Assembly: GCA_026390695.1 (NCBI GenBank)
Contig: JAPLFL010000122.1
Location: forward strand, 35,093 to 97,880
DNA: 62,788 bases
Reading direction: 5' to 3'
DNA from: Candidatus Kapaibacterium sp.
GTDB taxonomy: Bacteria; Bacteroidota; Ignavibacteria; Kapaibacteriales; UBA2268
The position numbers and the translations under genes were made by a program. The notes below the pieces were generated by a model. It saw nothing but the letters and a program-made list of their open reading frames with translations, searched no databases and was not told the DNA's origin. Positions 27,614 to 37,136 of this stretch are shown here, piece by piece; position 1 is the stretch's first letter; each line of letters starts with the position of its first letter.

Positions 27614-28027
27614 ATGGATATCCCGATGTTTAAAGCATTTCTTACTCTGATCATTTCTGTGGCAGCCATTGCCGGTCTCCTTTATGCAATTAAAAAATTT
27701 GCAAAGAAGGCAAGAAAAACTGAAAACTCTATCGAATTATCAGTAATTTCAAAAATATCTTTAAATTCTAAATCTCATATCTATGCGGTGAAAGCCGGTC
27801 ATAAGACTCTGCTAATTGGGGCGACAGATCATAATATTAACATTCTCTCTGAAATAAATCCTGATAGACGATCAACTAATATTTCATCTCTTGGTGAAAA
27901 TTCGGAAGTTGTTACTTTTGATAAAGTTTTAAAAAATAAAGTTAAAAAACTTGATAAAATTATCATTTCACAACCTAATGTCAATTTCGGATCTTTTCTG
28001 AAAGCGATGATTAAGAAAACAGCCTGA
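27614..28027 (+). CDS. fliO: Flagellar biosynthesis protein FliO
   Basis: 137 residues. A TM helix (about 8-24) followed by a basic stretch (KKFAKKARK) and a small beta domain (HKTLLIGATDHNINIL), the FliO layout. FliO helps assemble the FliP ring of the export gate. It follows fliN by 69 bp. fliP, fliQ and fliR do not follow; instead the next genes converge from the minus strand, so the flagellar set is split. Confidence 0.8.
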   Translation: MDIPMFKAFLTLIISVAAIAGLLYAIKKFAKKARKTENSIELSVISKISLNSKSHIYAVKAGHKTLLIGATDHNINILSEINPDRRSTNISSLGENSEVVTFDKVLKNKVKKLDKIIISQPNVNFGSFLKAMIKKTA

Positions 28028-28076
28028 GTTAATTACACTCAATGAAATTTGTGTGATCTGACAACTTTCAACTTAT

Positions 28077-29267
28077 TCAAGTAACTTTGACTAAATTTTT
28101 GGGTAATCTGAAAATAAATTCCGAACCTTCCCCTAATGTACTTTCAGCCCAGATTTTGCCTTGATGTTTATCAATAAAGTCTTTACACATGATGAGTCCT
28201 AATCCTGTACCTTTTTCTTCGCCCGTTCCGATTGTTGTATGACTAACATCCAAACGAAATAATTTGGCAATATCTTCGGGACTCAAACCAACTCCACTGT
28301 CTCTTATTCCAATTTCAATAAAATCATCGCCGGAAACAGCCTTAATTTCGATCCTGCCTCCCCGTGGTGTAAACTTTACTGCATTTGAAGTTAAGTTCCT
28401 TACTACGGTTGTTATCATGTTATTATCGGCATATACAAAAGTATTTGCAGGAATTGAAGAGAACAAATTTATATTTTTATCCTCGGCATTCATTTTTAGC
28501 AGGTCAATTGTTGTTTGTCCAACAGTTGAAAGATCCATTAAATCAGGCTGAAAGGGAATATTCCCTCTTTGAGAGCGAGCCCAGGTGAGTAAATTTTCTA
28601 ATAAATTATAGAGTTGTTTTGCTGATTTATTCAAATCAAAAACAAATTCCTTAATTTCTTCCTGACTTAAATCATCCCAGATAGATTTGAGAAAATCGGT
28701 TACAGTCAAAAGAACCGAAAGAGGATTCTTCAGGTCGTGTGCTATTATGGAAAAGAATTTATCTTTTGTTGCATTTAGTTCTTTAAGTTTTGTTTCGGAT
28801 TCACGGAGAGTCATTTCGGCTTTTTTCCTCAATTCGACTTCCTCTAAAGCCAATTCTTTAGCCATTCTGTGTTCGCGGATTCGATTTGATAATTCCGATA
28901 CATCTTCAATGGAAAAAATCGCAAAATACTGTCCAGCTTTTTGAGCAGGCAATGCTGAAACAGTAGTCTGATGAATTTGTCTTTTAGCACCCTTTTTAAA
29001 AGATGGAAATAAAGAACCGTGAATCTGAGAAGAAAACACAGTCGGAGGGCCACCTTGAAAAATTTCATCTATTCTTGATTTATATTTGAACTCACTAATT
29101 CTTGGATTATATTCAAGTATGGAATTATTTAAAATATCTTTTTGTTTGATATTTGTCCAGATTTCAAGTTGAGTATTCCAGAAAATCACTTCGTAATTTG
29201 AATCGATGACACATATACCTACTGGTACAAAATTATATAGAGAGAAATAATTTGCCTGATGTTCCAT
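28077..29267 (-). CDS. PAS-domain sensor histidine kinase
   Basis: 396 residues, no TM helix. An N-terminal PAS domain (about 8-125; LYNFVPVGICVIDSN, VIFWN) is followed by a coiled linker and a HisKA domain with the phospho-acceptor in SIIAHDLKNPL. The HATPase domain carries an N box with NLTSNAVKFTP, the G1 motif DSGVGL and the G2 motif GTGLGL. A cytoplasmic sensor kinase. It is last in a cheY-cheC-kinase operon, 6 bp after cheC, with no output regulator of its own fused. Confidence 0.93.
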   Translation of the reverse strand: MEHQANYFSLYNFVPVGICVIDSNYEVIFWNTQLEIWTNIKQKDILNNSILEYNPRISEFKYKSRIDEIFQGGPPTVFSSQIHGSLFPSFKKGAKRQIHQTTVSALPAQKAGQYFAIFSIEDVSELSNRIREHRMAKELALEEVELRKKAEMTLRESETKLKELNATKDKFFSIIAHDLKNPLSVLLTVTDFLKSIWDDLSQEEIKEFVFDLNKSAKQLYNLLENLLTWARSQRGNIPFQPDLMDLSTVGQTTIDLLKMNAEDKNINLFSSIPANTFVYADNNMITTVVRNLTSNAVKFTPRGGRIEIKAVSGDDFIEIGIRDSGVGLSPEDIAKLFRLDVSHTTIGTGEEKGTGLGLIMCKDFIDKHQGKIWAESTLGEGSEFIFRLPKNLVKVT

Positions 29268-29273
29268 AATTAA

Positions 29274-29873
29274 TTACAGCTCCCCAACATATTTATCGAT
29301 TAAATCTTTAAAAAGCTGCAGAGAGCCGAGTTCAACAATAAGAACAAAATCGCCACTAATATTTATTTCTTCAATAATAAAAGTTGTCCCGGCTAAGATT
29401 AAGATAGAATTATCTTCCGGTGAAGATGTTTCGAACAACTCTTTCACAAATCCTTCTTTGTAAGTAGGAACAGTAAAAGAAAGATTTACTTTTAACTGAT
29501 TACAAAGAGTGCCAATCAGAGAATTGAGAACAATATTTCCGATTTCCGATAATGTCCCCACCCTTATTGCATCGAAATCTTCCAAATCGGATTCTTCGTT
29601 TGTAAATAACGAGACTAATTTACTGGCTGATCCAGTAGGGAAAATTAATTTGCAAGCACCGTTAATAAACCCATTGAAAGCCAGATTTACGGCAGAAAGA
29701 TTTACATTTGTACCATAAAAATTCTCATCAAGATTCTCATTTTTAATTATCCTGAGATTCGGAACATTAAGATGAATATGGTGGCCTATAATTGTGTTAA
29801 GTAGATTTGCAGCTTTTCCAACCCCCATATTGACGATTTCACGAAAAGCATCACGTTGAATTTCATTAAACAT
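29274..29873 (-). CDS. cheC: CheC-type CheY-P phosphatase
   Basis: 199 residues with both CheC active-site helices: REIVNMGVGKAANLLN (ExxN) near the N-terminus and LSEIGNIVLNSLIG (ExxN) at about 110. CheC dephosphorylates CheY-P and can bind CheD. Two intact sites argue for CheC over the single-site CheX. It follows the CheY-like gene by 15 bp and precedes the histidine kinase by 6 bp, so all three are likely one transcript acting on the same phosphoryl flow. Confidence 0.88.
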   Translation of the reverse strand: MFNEIQRDAFREIVNMGVGKAANLLNTIIGHHIHLNVPNLRIIKNENLDENFYGTNVNLSAVNLAFNGFINGACKLIFPTGSASKLVSLFTNEESDLEDFDAIRVGTLSEIGNIVLNSLIGTLCNQLKVNLSFTVPTYKEGFVKELFETSSPEDNSILILAGTTFIIEEINISGDFVLIVELGSLQLFKDLIDKYVGEL

Positions 29874-29888
29874 TATTTCTCTCGAATT

Positions 29889-30254
29889 TTAGTTCATATT
29901 AAGAGCCAATTTAATTACATTTATTAAATGATCCGGTAAAGGTGGTTTATTAATAAAATCAATAGCACCAAGATTAAGGCATTGCGTGCGGGTTGTTTCC
30001 TGAATATCAGCAGAAAGAACGATGGTCGGAATTTTAATTCCTCGATCTCTCATTTGTTCAAGAACTTCCTGCCCCTCAACTTCAGGCATTAATAAATCGA
30101 GTAAAATGCAATCAAATGGTTGCTCGAATATAAGTTCCAATGCCTGTCTTCCATTAACGGCTTCAGTAATTTCAAAAAATTGTGGTAATAACATTCCCCT
30201 GATTTTTTTCCTCGATATAATTGAGTCATCGACTATAAGAATTCTCTTTTTCAT
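29889..30254 (-). CDS. CheY-like single-domain response regulator
   Basis: About 121 residues of receiver domain only. The acidic pair is in LIVDD, the phospho-acceptor Asp in ILLDLLMPE, Thr/Ser in IVLSAD and the Lys in FINKPP. The ATG at 30254 is used; the longer frame begins with TTG at 30284. It may be the motor CheY or the partner of the adjacent kinase. The adjacent cheC and nearby fliM favour a motility role. Confidence 0.9.
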   Translation of the reverse strand: MKKRILIVDDSIISRKKIRGMLLPQFFEITEAVNGRQALELIFEQPFDCILLDLLMPEVEGQEVLEQMRDRGIKIPTIVLSADIQETTRTQCLNLGAIDFINKPPLPDHLINVIKLALNMN

Positions 30255-30387
30255 AAAATACGATATTGTTAATAAATAGATCAAAATTATCCGTACAATT
30301 TAAGAAATCCCGCATTCAATGTCAAATGTATTTTTTATATTGATAAAAAATATATAATTTTGTTCTTTTCTCAAAGAGATAGTATAT

Positions 30388-31224
30388 ATGGGTGAATTTA
30401 AAGATATGTTTAGTAGTTTTGAAGAACTTGATTCATTCCCTCCAAAAAATGAGAATGATTCCAATACAAGCTCTCAAAGTCAAGTTCCAAGCGAGGACGA
30501 GTTGAAAATAAATCCATTTGCTGAAGTATTTAACCGAGATGATGTGATCAATACTCCTGAAGATAAATGGAGAACAGCAATTGTTAAACAATTTCTGTCA
30601 AAAGGGAAAATGACAAAAGAGAGTGAACTTAGATTGAAACTCAATCTCGTAAAAGATATCGATATTGATATTTTAATTGATAGTGTTGTAAAATTCAGTG
30701 AGGAAAACTGGAAAACACGAAAATTTGAGACACAAAATGTATTTGATGAGAGTGAAGATATACCGGATGAAGAACGTCTTGGTAAATTTTTTAAAGATTA
30801 TCTTGTTGCACCAAAGATTTCCGGAACACTTAGCGGGATACCTGACACACATTTCATACCATCCGAAAAAACAGTAGAAACAGGGAAAAGAGTTGAGATT
30901 TCTGACCATCACGACAAAGAGGATATTGATAGATTATCAGCCACAGTTGTCATCAACCGTCAGGATTCAGGCCAAATAGATTCGATTGAAGTTATATGTA
31001 CCTGCGGAGAACGAACGATGATAAATTTTGATTTAGTTGAAACAGAAGGAGAAGAGCAGATAATTGAAATCAACCGTCACAACCATGATTTTATTGCCAA
31101 TATAGAGAATGAAAGTCAATTTCAGGAGTCCGAAGATAAAAATCAGGAAAGTTCTATTGAAAATTCAGAAAATCACTCAACTAATAATTTTTCAAAAGAT
31201 GAATTCGAAAAATTTATTTTTTAA
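30388..31224 (+). CDS. Acidic protein of unknown function with CxC motif
   Basis: 278 residues, not recognised. An acidic, Ser/Asn-rich start (EELDSFPPKNENDSN) is followed by a helical segment (about 65-120). A compact beta region at about 190-235 contains IEVICTCGERTMINF, a CTCG that could bind metal. The last ~40 residues are again low-complexity and acidic. No signal peptide or TM. It lies divergent from the cheY operon, close to the flagellar block, so a motility or signalling role is possible but unsupported. Confidence 0.6.
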   Translation: MGEFKDMFSSFEELDSFPPKNENDSNTSSQSQVPSEDELKINPFAEVFNRDDVINTPEDKWRTAIVKQFLSKGKMTKESELRLKLNLVKDIDIDILIDSVVKFSEENWKTRKFETQNVFDESEDIPDEERLGKFFKDYLVAPKISGTLSGIPDTHFIPSEKTVETGKRVEISDHHDKEDIDRLSATVVINRQDSGQIDSIEVICTCGERTMINFDLVETEGEEQIIEINRHNHDFIANIENESQFQESEDKNQESSIENSENHSTNNFSKDEFEKFIF

Positions 31225-31328
31225 GACATCGTCAACTTACACTAATCCTTAATCTCATATATAATTTTTATACCATTCATTCGTTTATTATGAATCGTAT
31301 TTTATTTTTTTACTTTTTATAAGGAATT

Positions 31329-31946
31329 ATGGCTGAAACGATAGTACAGTATATACAATCAGTGCCATGGTACTGGGTTTTAGTTTTTTCCTTCATAGTT
31401 ACGTTTACTGAAAACATATTCCCTCCGGCTCCATGTGATTCGATACTTGTATTCATGGGAACCTTGGTCGGAATCGGAGTAGTTGGCTATATTCCTATTC
31501 TAATCACTTCAACTTTAGGTTCATGGTTGGGATTTGTATTAATGTTTTGGTTAGGAAAGGAATTTGGATTAAAAATAATAGATTCCGGAAAATTCAAATT
31601 TATTACGAGAGAGTCATTAAAAAAGCCTGAACAATGGTTTCAGAAGTACGGAATGTATGTAATTGCAGTAAATCGTTTCATGTCAGGGACACGGGCAGTT
31701 ATATCATTTTTTGCAGGACTAATGGAATTATCAACTTGGAAAACATCTGCACTATCTGCTTTAAGTGCGCTTTTATGGAATATAATACTTCTTTCTTTGG
31801 GATTATTTTTAGGGAGCAACTGGAAATTAGCAGACAAATATATGAAACTTTATGGCGAAATTATTTTGCCGATTATACTAATAATCACCCTATATTTCGT
31901 TATAAGATGGATACTGCAAAGAAAAAAACAAGCAGCAAATTCTTAA
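31329..31946 (+). CDS. DedA-family membrane protein
   Basis: 205 residues with four to five hydrophobic segments. DedA signatures are present: FTENIFPPAPCDSIL near the N-terminus and NRFMSGTRAVISFFAG with the conserved Arg in the middle. DedA proteins act in membrane homeostasis and undecaprenyl-phosphate or lipid recycling across the inner membrane. AAGGAATT precedes the ATG. Convergent with the following glycosyltransferase with a 6-bp gap. Confidence 0.9.
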   Translation: MAETIVQYIQSVPWYWVLVFSFIVTFTENIFPPAPCDSILVFMGTLVGIGVVGYIPILITSTLGSWLGFVLMFWLGKEFGLKIIDSGKFKFITRESLKKPEQWFQKYGMYVIAVNRFMSGTRAVISFFAGLMELSTWKTSALSALSALLWNIILLSLGLFLGSNWKLADKYMKLYGEIILPIILIITLYFVIRWILQRKKQAANS

Positions 31947-31952
31947 AATAAT

Positions 31953-32669
31953 CTATGCATATTTTCGGGTAAGTTTATAGAAAAGAAGCTTCCAGACAAG
32001 AAATATCGCTTCATAGATAATTTTTTTATTCATCTTGGAGACTCCACTTTGTCTATCAGTAAAAATGATTGGAATTTCCTTAATCACAGCTCCAGTCTGC
32101 CATATCCTAAAATTCATTTCAATTTGAAAGCTATAACCATTTGATCTGATAGATTTCAAGTCTATTTTTCTTAATGTGTCGGCACGGAAACATTTGAAGC
32201 CACCTGTGCCGTCCATTATCGGTAAACCAGTCACTATGCGAGTATAAAGATTTGCGCCATAGCTAAGGATAAGGCGTGATAGCGGCCAGTTAATAACGTT
32301 TACACCTACAATATATCTGGAACCAATCACCAGATCGGAATTTTCCAAAGCTTCCAAAAAACGGGGTAGATCTTTAGGATCGTGTGAAAAATCCGCATCC
32401 ATTTCATAAATTGCTTCGAAGCCTCTGTCTAAAGCATAAGCAAATCCATCGCAATAAGCAGTACCAAGCCCCATTTTACCGGAACGTACCATTAAATGGA
32501 TTTTTGAGTTTGACAATTGTTTTTCTCTCACGATATTGGCAGTACCATCGGGAGAATTATCATCAACAATCAAGACATCGCCATCAGGGAGGTTAGTCAA
32601 AACAGCATCAATAATGCTGCTAATATTATCTTTTTCATTATAAGTTGGTATTACTACAATTGCTTTCAT
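31953..32669 (-). CDS. Polyprenol/dolichol-phosphate mannosyltransferase-like GT2
   Basis: 238 residues. GT2 fold with VVIPTYNEKDNI, LIVDDNSPDGT, the metal-binding EMDADFSHDP and GSRYIVG. This is the catalytic domain of dolichol-phosphate mannose synthases, without the C-terminal TM domain. It would load a sugar, often mannose, onto polyprenyl phosphate. It is on the same strand as the exopolysaccharide genes but 155 bp downstream, across a heptamer tract, so it may be transcribed separately. Confidence 0.88.
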   Translation of the reverse strand: MKAIVVIPTYNEKDNISSIIDAVLTNLPDGDVLIVDDNSPDGTANIVREKQLSNSKIHLMVRSGKMGLGTAYCDGFAYALDRGFEAIYEMDADFSHDPKDLPRFLEALENSDLVIGSRYIVGVNVINWPLSRLILSYGANLYTRIVTGLPIMDGTGGFKCFRADTLRKIDLKSIRSNGYSFQIEMNFRIWQTGAVIKEIPIIFTDRQSGVSKMNKKIIYEAIFLVWKLLFYKLTRKYA

Positions 32670-32779
32670 TATTTCTTCATTATTCTTAATTTAATCTTTA
32701 ATAACAATTCAATTTTATTTTAGTTACAAAATATATTAATCAATCACTCCATTCCAAATTCTAAATTCAATCCCTAATT

Positions 32780-32815
32780 CTCAATTAACCATTAACCATT
32801 AACCATTTACCATTA
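32780..32815. repeat. AACCATT heptamer tract
   Basis: Between the priming transferase and the mannosyltransferase-like gene the sequence runs TTAACCATTAACCATT and decays into TTACCATTAATAAT. The unit is 7 bp. The flanking TCTAAATTC and CCCTAATTC also resemble it. It belongs to the same class of intergenic heptamer tracts as 1-272 and 16897. Confidence 0.75.
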
Positions 32816-32824
32816 ATAATTAAT

Positions 32825-34291
32825 TTAAGCTTGTCCATGACCCTTAATAACACACCACAGCGTGCGGATAATGATTTCAATATCGAACCTCAGAGACATA
32901 TTTTCGATATAATAAAAATCATCAAGCAGCCGGTTTTCAACTTCCTGATAACTAAATTCAAATTTTGTATATTTAACCTGCCACCAGCCTGTAATTCCCG
33001 GTCTGACAATCAATCTGCGAATATAATACGGGATTTCAGCCGTAAACATTTCAACAAGATTAATAACTTCAGGTCTTGGTCCAACGATACTCATATCCCC
33101 ACGCAAAACATTGAAGAACTGAGGAATTTCATCAAAATGTGTTTTTCTAATAAATCTACCGATAAAGGTAACCCTTGGATCATTAACTTGAGTCCAAATC
33201 ACATTCTCTTTATCTGAGTTTTGCCTCATTGACCTGAATTTGAACATTAAAAATTGCTTTCCACCCTTCCCTACTCTGAATTGTTTATACAAAACCGGCC
33301 CACGCGATTCTAATTTAATTGCAATAGCCAAAAGCCCCCATAATGGGAATGAGCATAAAATCACAAAAGAGCTAAAAACAATATCAAATAATCTTTTTGT
33401 AGTTTCTTCCCAAGGTTTAAGAAGTTGCGAATTAACTTCAATTAATGGTATCCCGTAAATATGACTGGCACGAGTCTGTCCGGTAAAAATAACATAAAGA
33501 TCAGGTTGGATTTTAACACGTAAATTTGCTGAGGAACAAATAGCAACCAAATTTAATAAATCCTTGTGATTATTAGTGTCAGTGGCTATCAAAGCTTCAT
33601 CCGGTCGATTAATATTGATTATTTTTTCAAGGTCTTCGATTGCACCCAAATTTTGAATTTTTGGATTAAGATCAGCAATTTTTTCTATTTCTTCAAAAAT
33701 AATCGCTCCAATAGGCTGGTAGCCCCAATCCTTAGACTCAATTAAATCGTTATATAATTGATTAATCTTTCTGACCGATCCAATCAACATTGCTTTTGTA
33801 GTGATTAACTTTCTGATTCTTAAATTCCGATGGAACCAACGGGCTAACATCCGTCCGAGACAAACAATGCTTGTAAAAATAATAAAATAGACCAGAAACA
33901 TCATCCGTGGCCGACTTGTTTCATTTATTTGAACTACAAACACACTAATTACCGTACCAATAAAAGAAGTTTTAAAAACTAAAAAGAGTTCTTCCATGGG
34001 CGATCGTTCATACCAATTTTTATAAAGCCCTGCAAATAAGAATAAAAAAAGCCAGTAAATAATCAATAAAATTAATCCTATTACAAATACAATTACAATA
34101 TCAGCATCAATGCCACCATTGAGTAATCGCTTATGATAACGAGCAAAAAATTGAATAATCACAGAAATTGTAATTGAGAGAATATCTACACAAATTAATG
34201 TAAAGAAATAAGAGTATTTATCTTTTGTTAAAAAAGAAAAAAGTAGTTCCTTGGATTTTTTTTCTTTTATTTGCTCAGTGCTACTGCTCAT
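32825..34291 (-). CDS. Polyprenyl glycosylphosphotransferase (WbaP/CpsE-like)
   Basis: 488 residues. Four to five TM helices in the N-terminal ~150, a CoA-binding-like middle domain, then the catalytic domain after KRLFDIVFSS. Catalytic motifs are FRVGKGG, FKFRSMR, RKTHFDEIPQFFNVLRGDMS and VGPRPE. It transfers the first sugar-1-phosphate to undecaprenyl phosphate, starting repeat-unit assembly at the inner membrane. Overlaps the upstream GT2 gene by 11 bp, so the two are coupled. Confidence 0.95.
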   Translation of the reverse strand: MSSSTEQIKEKKSKELLFSFLTKDKYSYFFTLICVDILSITISVIIQFFARYHKRLLNGGIDADIVIVFVIGLILLIIYWLFLFLFAGLYKNWYERSPMEELFLVFKTSFIGTVISVFVVQINETSRPRMMFLVYFIIFTSIVCLGRMLARWFHRNLRIRKLITTKAMLIGSVRKINQLYNDLIESKDWGYQPIGAIIFEEIEKIADLNPKIQNLGAIEDLEKIININRPDEALIATDTNNHKDLLNLVAICSSANLRVKIQPDLYVIFTGQTRASHIYGIPLIEVNSQLLKPWEETTKRLFDIVFSSFVILCSFPLWGLLAIAIKLESRGPVLYKQFRVGKGGKQFLMFKFRSMRQNSDKENVIWTQVNDPRVTFIGRFIRKTHFDEIPQFFNVLRGDMSIVGPRPEVINLVEMFTAEIPYYIRRLIVRPGITGWWQVKYTKFEFSYQEVENRLLDDFYYIENMSLRFDIEIIIRTLWCVIKGHGQA

Positions 34292-35447
34292 TTTGCCTAT
34301 ATTTTAATTCATTATCTGACCACTGTGAGACTTGCTTACTCCTGAAATAAACTTTTTTAAAACCTGCAAAAAATACAAAATTCATCATTAGAATAAAAGA
34401 AAATATTTTAAGAATATTGTTCCCACGATTAATTTTATCTAATAGGATACCAGATATACCCAGTATGATTCCAATTAATTCCAATCCAGCAAGATAAAAA
34501 GAAAAATTATTAAAAGATACCAACATTAAAATATTCATAAAAATCAGAAAAATTGTAGCGTGTAATCTGAATATTTTATGTGACCAGAGAAAGAAAGCAC
34601 TGAAACCATATTTTGGCGAAAGCAATTGTTTCAGACTAAAAACGGTCTCAAGGCTACAGGCCATGGTTCTGACATGGCGGTGAAATTCTTGTTTAATGTT
34701 GGACGGGCGGATATGATAAAAAACAGCCTTTTCATCGTAAATGGCACGCATATTTTTTGTGATGACATAAATTTGTGCGTACATATCATCGCATACTCTG
34801 TCGTTAGGTATATTGGATTTTACGCTGCTTCTGATACAATAGTTGCCAAGACCGTTCACCGTAGAACTAATCTGGCTCTCATTAATTCTTATTTTACTCT
34901 CATAACGCTGATAAAATGTCTCACCAAAATGACTACTATCATGAATATTTTGCGGGTTATAATTTTTAAGATTGCCTATCACAGCCCCGACTTTAGGATC
35001 AGCAAAATTGGCAATTATCTCTTTTAAAGCATCCGTTTCACAGATTATATCTGCATCAATCACAAAAAACAAATCCTCCCGAATCTCTTTTTTTATATAA
35101 TTAATCATATTATTCTTGCCTGAATGCTTGAAATCCTTAATAATTAAATTCGGAATTATTTGATTAAACTTAGACGCTTCGGCAACTGTTGCGTCACTTG
35201 AACCATCTGACAAGACATATACAAATAATTTATCATTGGGATAATCCGAATCAGCAATTGCTTGCAAACATCTGCCAATGTATTTCTCTTCATTATAAGC
35301 AGGAATTAATATTGCAAGTGAAGGATAAATTTCATAAATTTTATTAATCTTATTGCTTGAAATTATCCTCAAGACATACAATAGCAGCGGATAAATACCA
35401 AAAGGATATAAATATAAGATCAGACATATTACAATAAAATTTTCCAT
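34281..35447 (-). CDS. Family 2 glycosyltransferase, membrane-associated
   Basis: 388 residues. An N-terminal TM helix is followed by a GT2 domain with LIPAYNEEKYIG, VLSDGSSD and FVIDADI. A middle DDMYAQ acidic motif and three to four C-terminal TM helices follow. Layout is that of processive or lipid-linked GT2 enzymes. It lies 3 bp downstream of the Wzi-like gene and overlaps the priming transferase; probably elongates the exopolysaccharide. Confidence 0.88.
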   Translation of the reverse strand: MENFIVICLILYLYPFGIYPLLLYVLRIISSNKINKIYEIYPSLAILIPAYNEEKYIGRCLQAIADSDYPNDKLFVYVLSDGSSDATVAEASKFNQIIPNLIIKDFKHSGKNNMINYIKKEIREDLFFVIDADIICETDALKEIIANFADPKVGAVIGNLKNYNPQNIHDSSHFGETFYQRYESKIRINESQISSTVNGLGNYCIRSSVKSNIPNDRVCDDMYAQIYVITKNMRAIYDEKAVFYHIRPSNIKQEFHRHVRTMACSLETVFSLKQLLSPKYGFSAFFLWSHKIFRLHATIFLIFMNILMLVSFNNFSFYLAGLELIGIILGISGILLDKINRGNNILKIFSFILMMNFVFFAGFKKVYFRSKQVSQWSDNELKYRQNEQ

Positions 35448-35450
35448 GAT

Positions 35451-37136
35451 TTAAAAATCCTCAAATTTTAAAATCATATTAAAAGCATGAATTTTTTGTT
35501 CGTCAATCAATGAAAATTTATAAATACCGGATAAACTGAATCCACGCCACAGTTCTATGCCAGTTTGAATATCAAGCGAAACTTCATTTCTTCTTCGACC
35601 GTCCAAAAACTTTAAATACTGTGCATCAGTAGCCAATTGATCAGGATTAGCGGTTCTTCTTGTCTGGAAAATATCCGATCCAACATTATAGACCAAAGAA
35701 TCATTGGCACCATATACATTCATTCCCTGCCTGACGTAAGATAAATTAAAAGTTATCGGATAGCGACTTCCCCACCAGTAGCGGAACATCATAGATGTCA
35801 TATCTGCATTTGCAGGAATAATTGACGCAAAACGCCGATAATCATTGGTCATATTATTACTCGGATTAAAATGAGAATAAGTATAAGGTTCAACTCTTGC
35901 ATATTCAATACCCATATCAAGAGACTTGATAAGCTCACCCATAGCCGCTATGTTCCATGACCACTTATTAGTCCAGTTGCCTTTTCCGATCTCCTCGAAC
36001 CAAAGATCATCCACAAAAAAACTTCCTTTTAATTGTAATCCTCTAATTGGACGGGCAGTGAAATCCAGTCCCATACCGGAATTATCTCTATCATGTAAAG
36101 CATGTTCAACAGATTTTAAAAAGCTGAACGGGTTCAAATAACCAATGTCAATGCCTCTTTCCGAATATACAATATTCTCCCAATAAGCTATTTCACCCCA
36201 ATTAAATTTAAAAGCCGCACGATGAATTACTAAATACTTACTCGGTATGACAGTGCCTACGCCAACATCATTGCCAGTGCCCTTAGAAAGTAAACTTGCA
36301 TGAGTGAATTTATATTCAAAATTATCAAACTTCACTCCCATATCAAATTCATCAAAAGGAGGAGCATTTGTTGAAATCAGAACCCTTTGATTCAGACCGG
36401 CTCCGAAAAGCTGTGTCTCGCGTCCCATTCCGGCATAGAACCAATCTTTCTGAAAAATAACATGTGATTCAGTGAAATCAATATCGCTTGATAGCTTAGT
36501 AAATTTAACATTTAATTGTATTTTACCATCATCAAGTGCTAAATCCCTTTTTCCGGCTACCACTCTGCCATTTGTTGCCTGCAAATAAAATCCTAACATT
36601 CCGGCTATAGTTCCTGAAACCCGGAATCCAGCAGTAGCCAAGCCTAATTTATTAAATACCGAATCATTTTTAGCATAGACTTCTGCCGAAGCGAGGGGTG
36701 AAACCTGTGAATGATACAAGCTATCCTTGTAATAAAAAATAAATTTCTCACAATCGGAAAACATTTTACCGGATATAACTTGCTGGGAATGAGTCCCACT
36801 CGGAATTAGCACAGCAATATCGGATTGCATCATTCCAAATTCGCGTTTATATTTCTCAAGAAGTTCAATATCGGCTTCACTAAGCACTGGCTTATGTGTA
36901 TCAGCCGCTTCCAGAGCTCTTATTATTTCCTTTTTCTGAAGTGGAAGACAAGATAATGAGAATTTTTCAAGAATCCCTTTATTTTCAAGATGCAGCAAAT
37001 ACATATAAATCGGATGAACAACCGGAACATGCTCTACCTGTGCTTTTAAGGTATTTATACCAAAAATACTGCAAATTAAAAAAAGCAGCAAGTAACAATT
37101 TACTTTATTTGTAATTTTAATTATTTCTTGCCCCAT
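35451..37136 (-). CDS. Wzi-like capsule assembly outer-membrane protein
   Basis: 561 residues. A signal peptide (about 1-32, ends LKA-Q) is followed by a short helical domain (EKFSLSCLPLQKKEI) and then a long run of amphipathic strands rich in Trp, Tyr and Gly. The DRDNSGMGLDFTARP and FVDDLW segments are like the Wzi family. Wzi holds capsule at the cell surface. The gene start overlaps the end of the Wza-type exporter by 16 bp, which supports the role. The assignment is family-level. Confidence 0.72.
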   Translation of the reverse strand: MGQEIIKITNKVNCYLLLFLICSIFGINTLKAQVEHVPVVHPIYMYLLHLENKGILEKFSLSCLPLQKKEIIRALEAADTHKPVLSEADIELLEKYKREFGMMQSDIAVLIPSGTHSQQVISGKMFSDCEKFIFYYKDSLYHSQVSPLASAEVYAKNDSVFNKLGLATAGFRVSGTIAGMLGFYLQATNGRVVAGKRDLALDDGKIQLNVKFTKLSSDIDFTESHVIFQKDWFYAGMGRETQLFGAGLNQRVLISTNAPPFDEFDMGVKFDNFEYKFTHASLLSKGTGNDVGVGTVIPSKYLVIHRAAFKFNWGEIAYWENIVYSERGIDIGYLNPFSFLKSVEHALHDRDNSGMGLDFTARPIRGLQLKGSFFVDDLWFEEIGKGNWTNKWSWNIAAMGELIKSLDMGIEYARVEPYTYSHFNPSNNMTNDYRRFASIIPANADMTSMMFRYWWGSRYPITFNLSYVRQGMNVYGANDSLVYNVGSDIFQTRRTANPDQLATDAQYLKFLDGRRRNEVSLDIQTGIELWRGFSLSGIYKFSLIDEQKIHAFNMILKFEDF

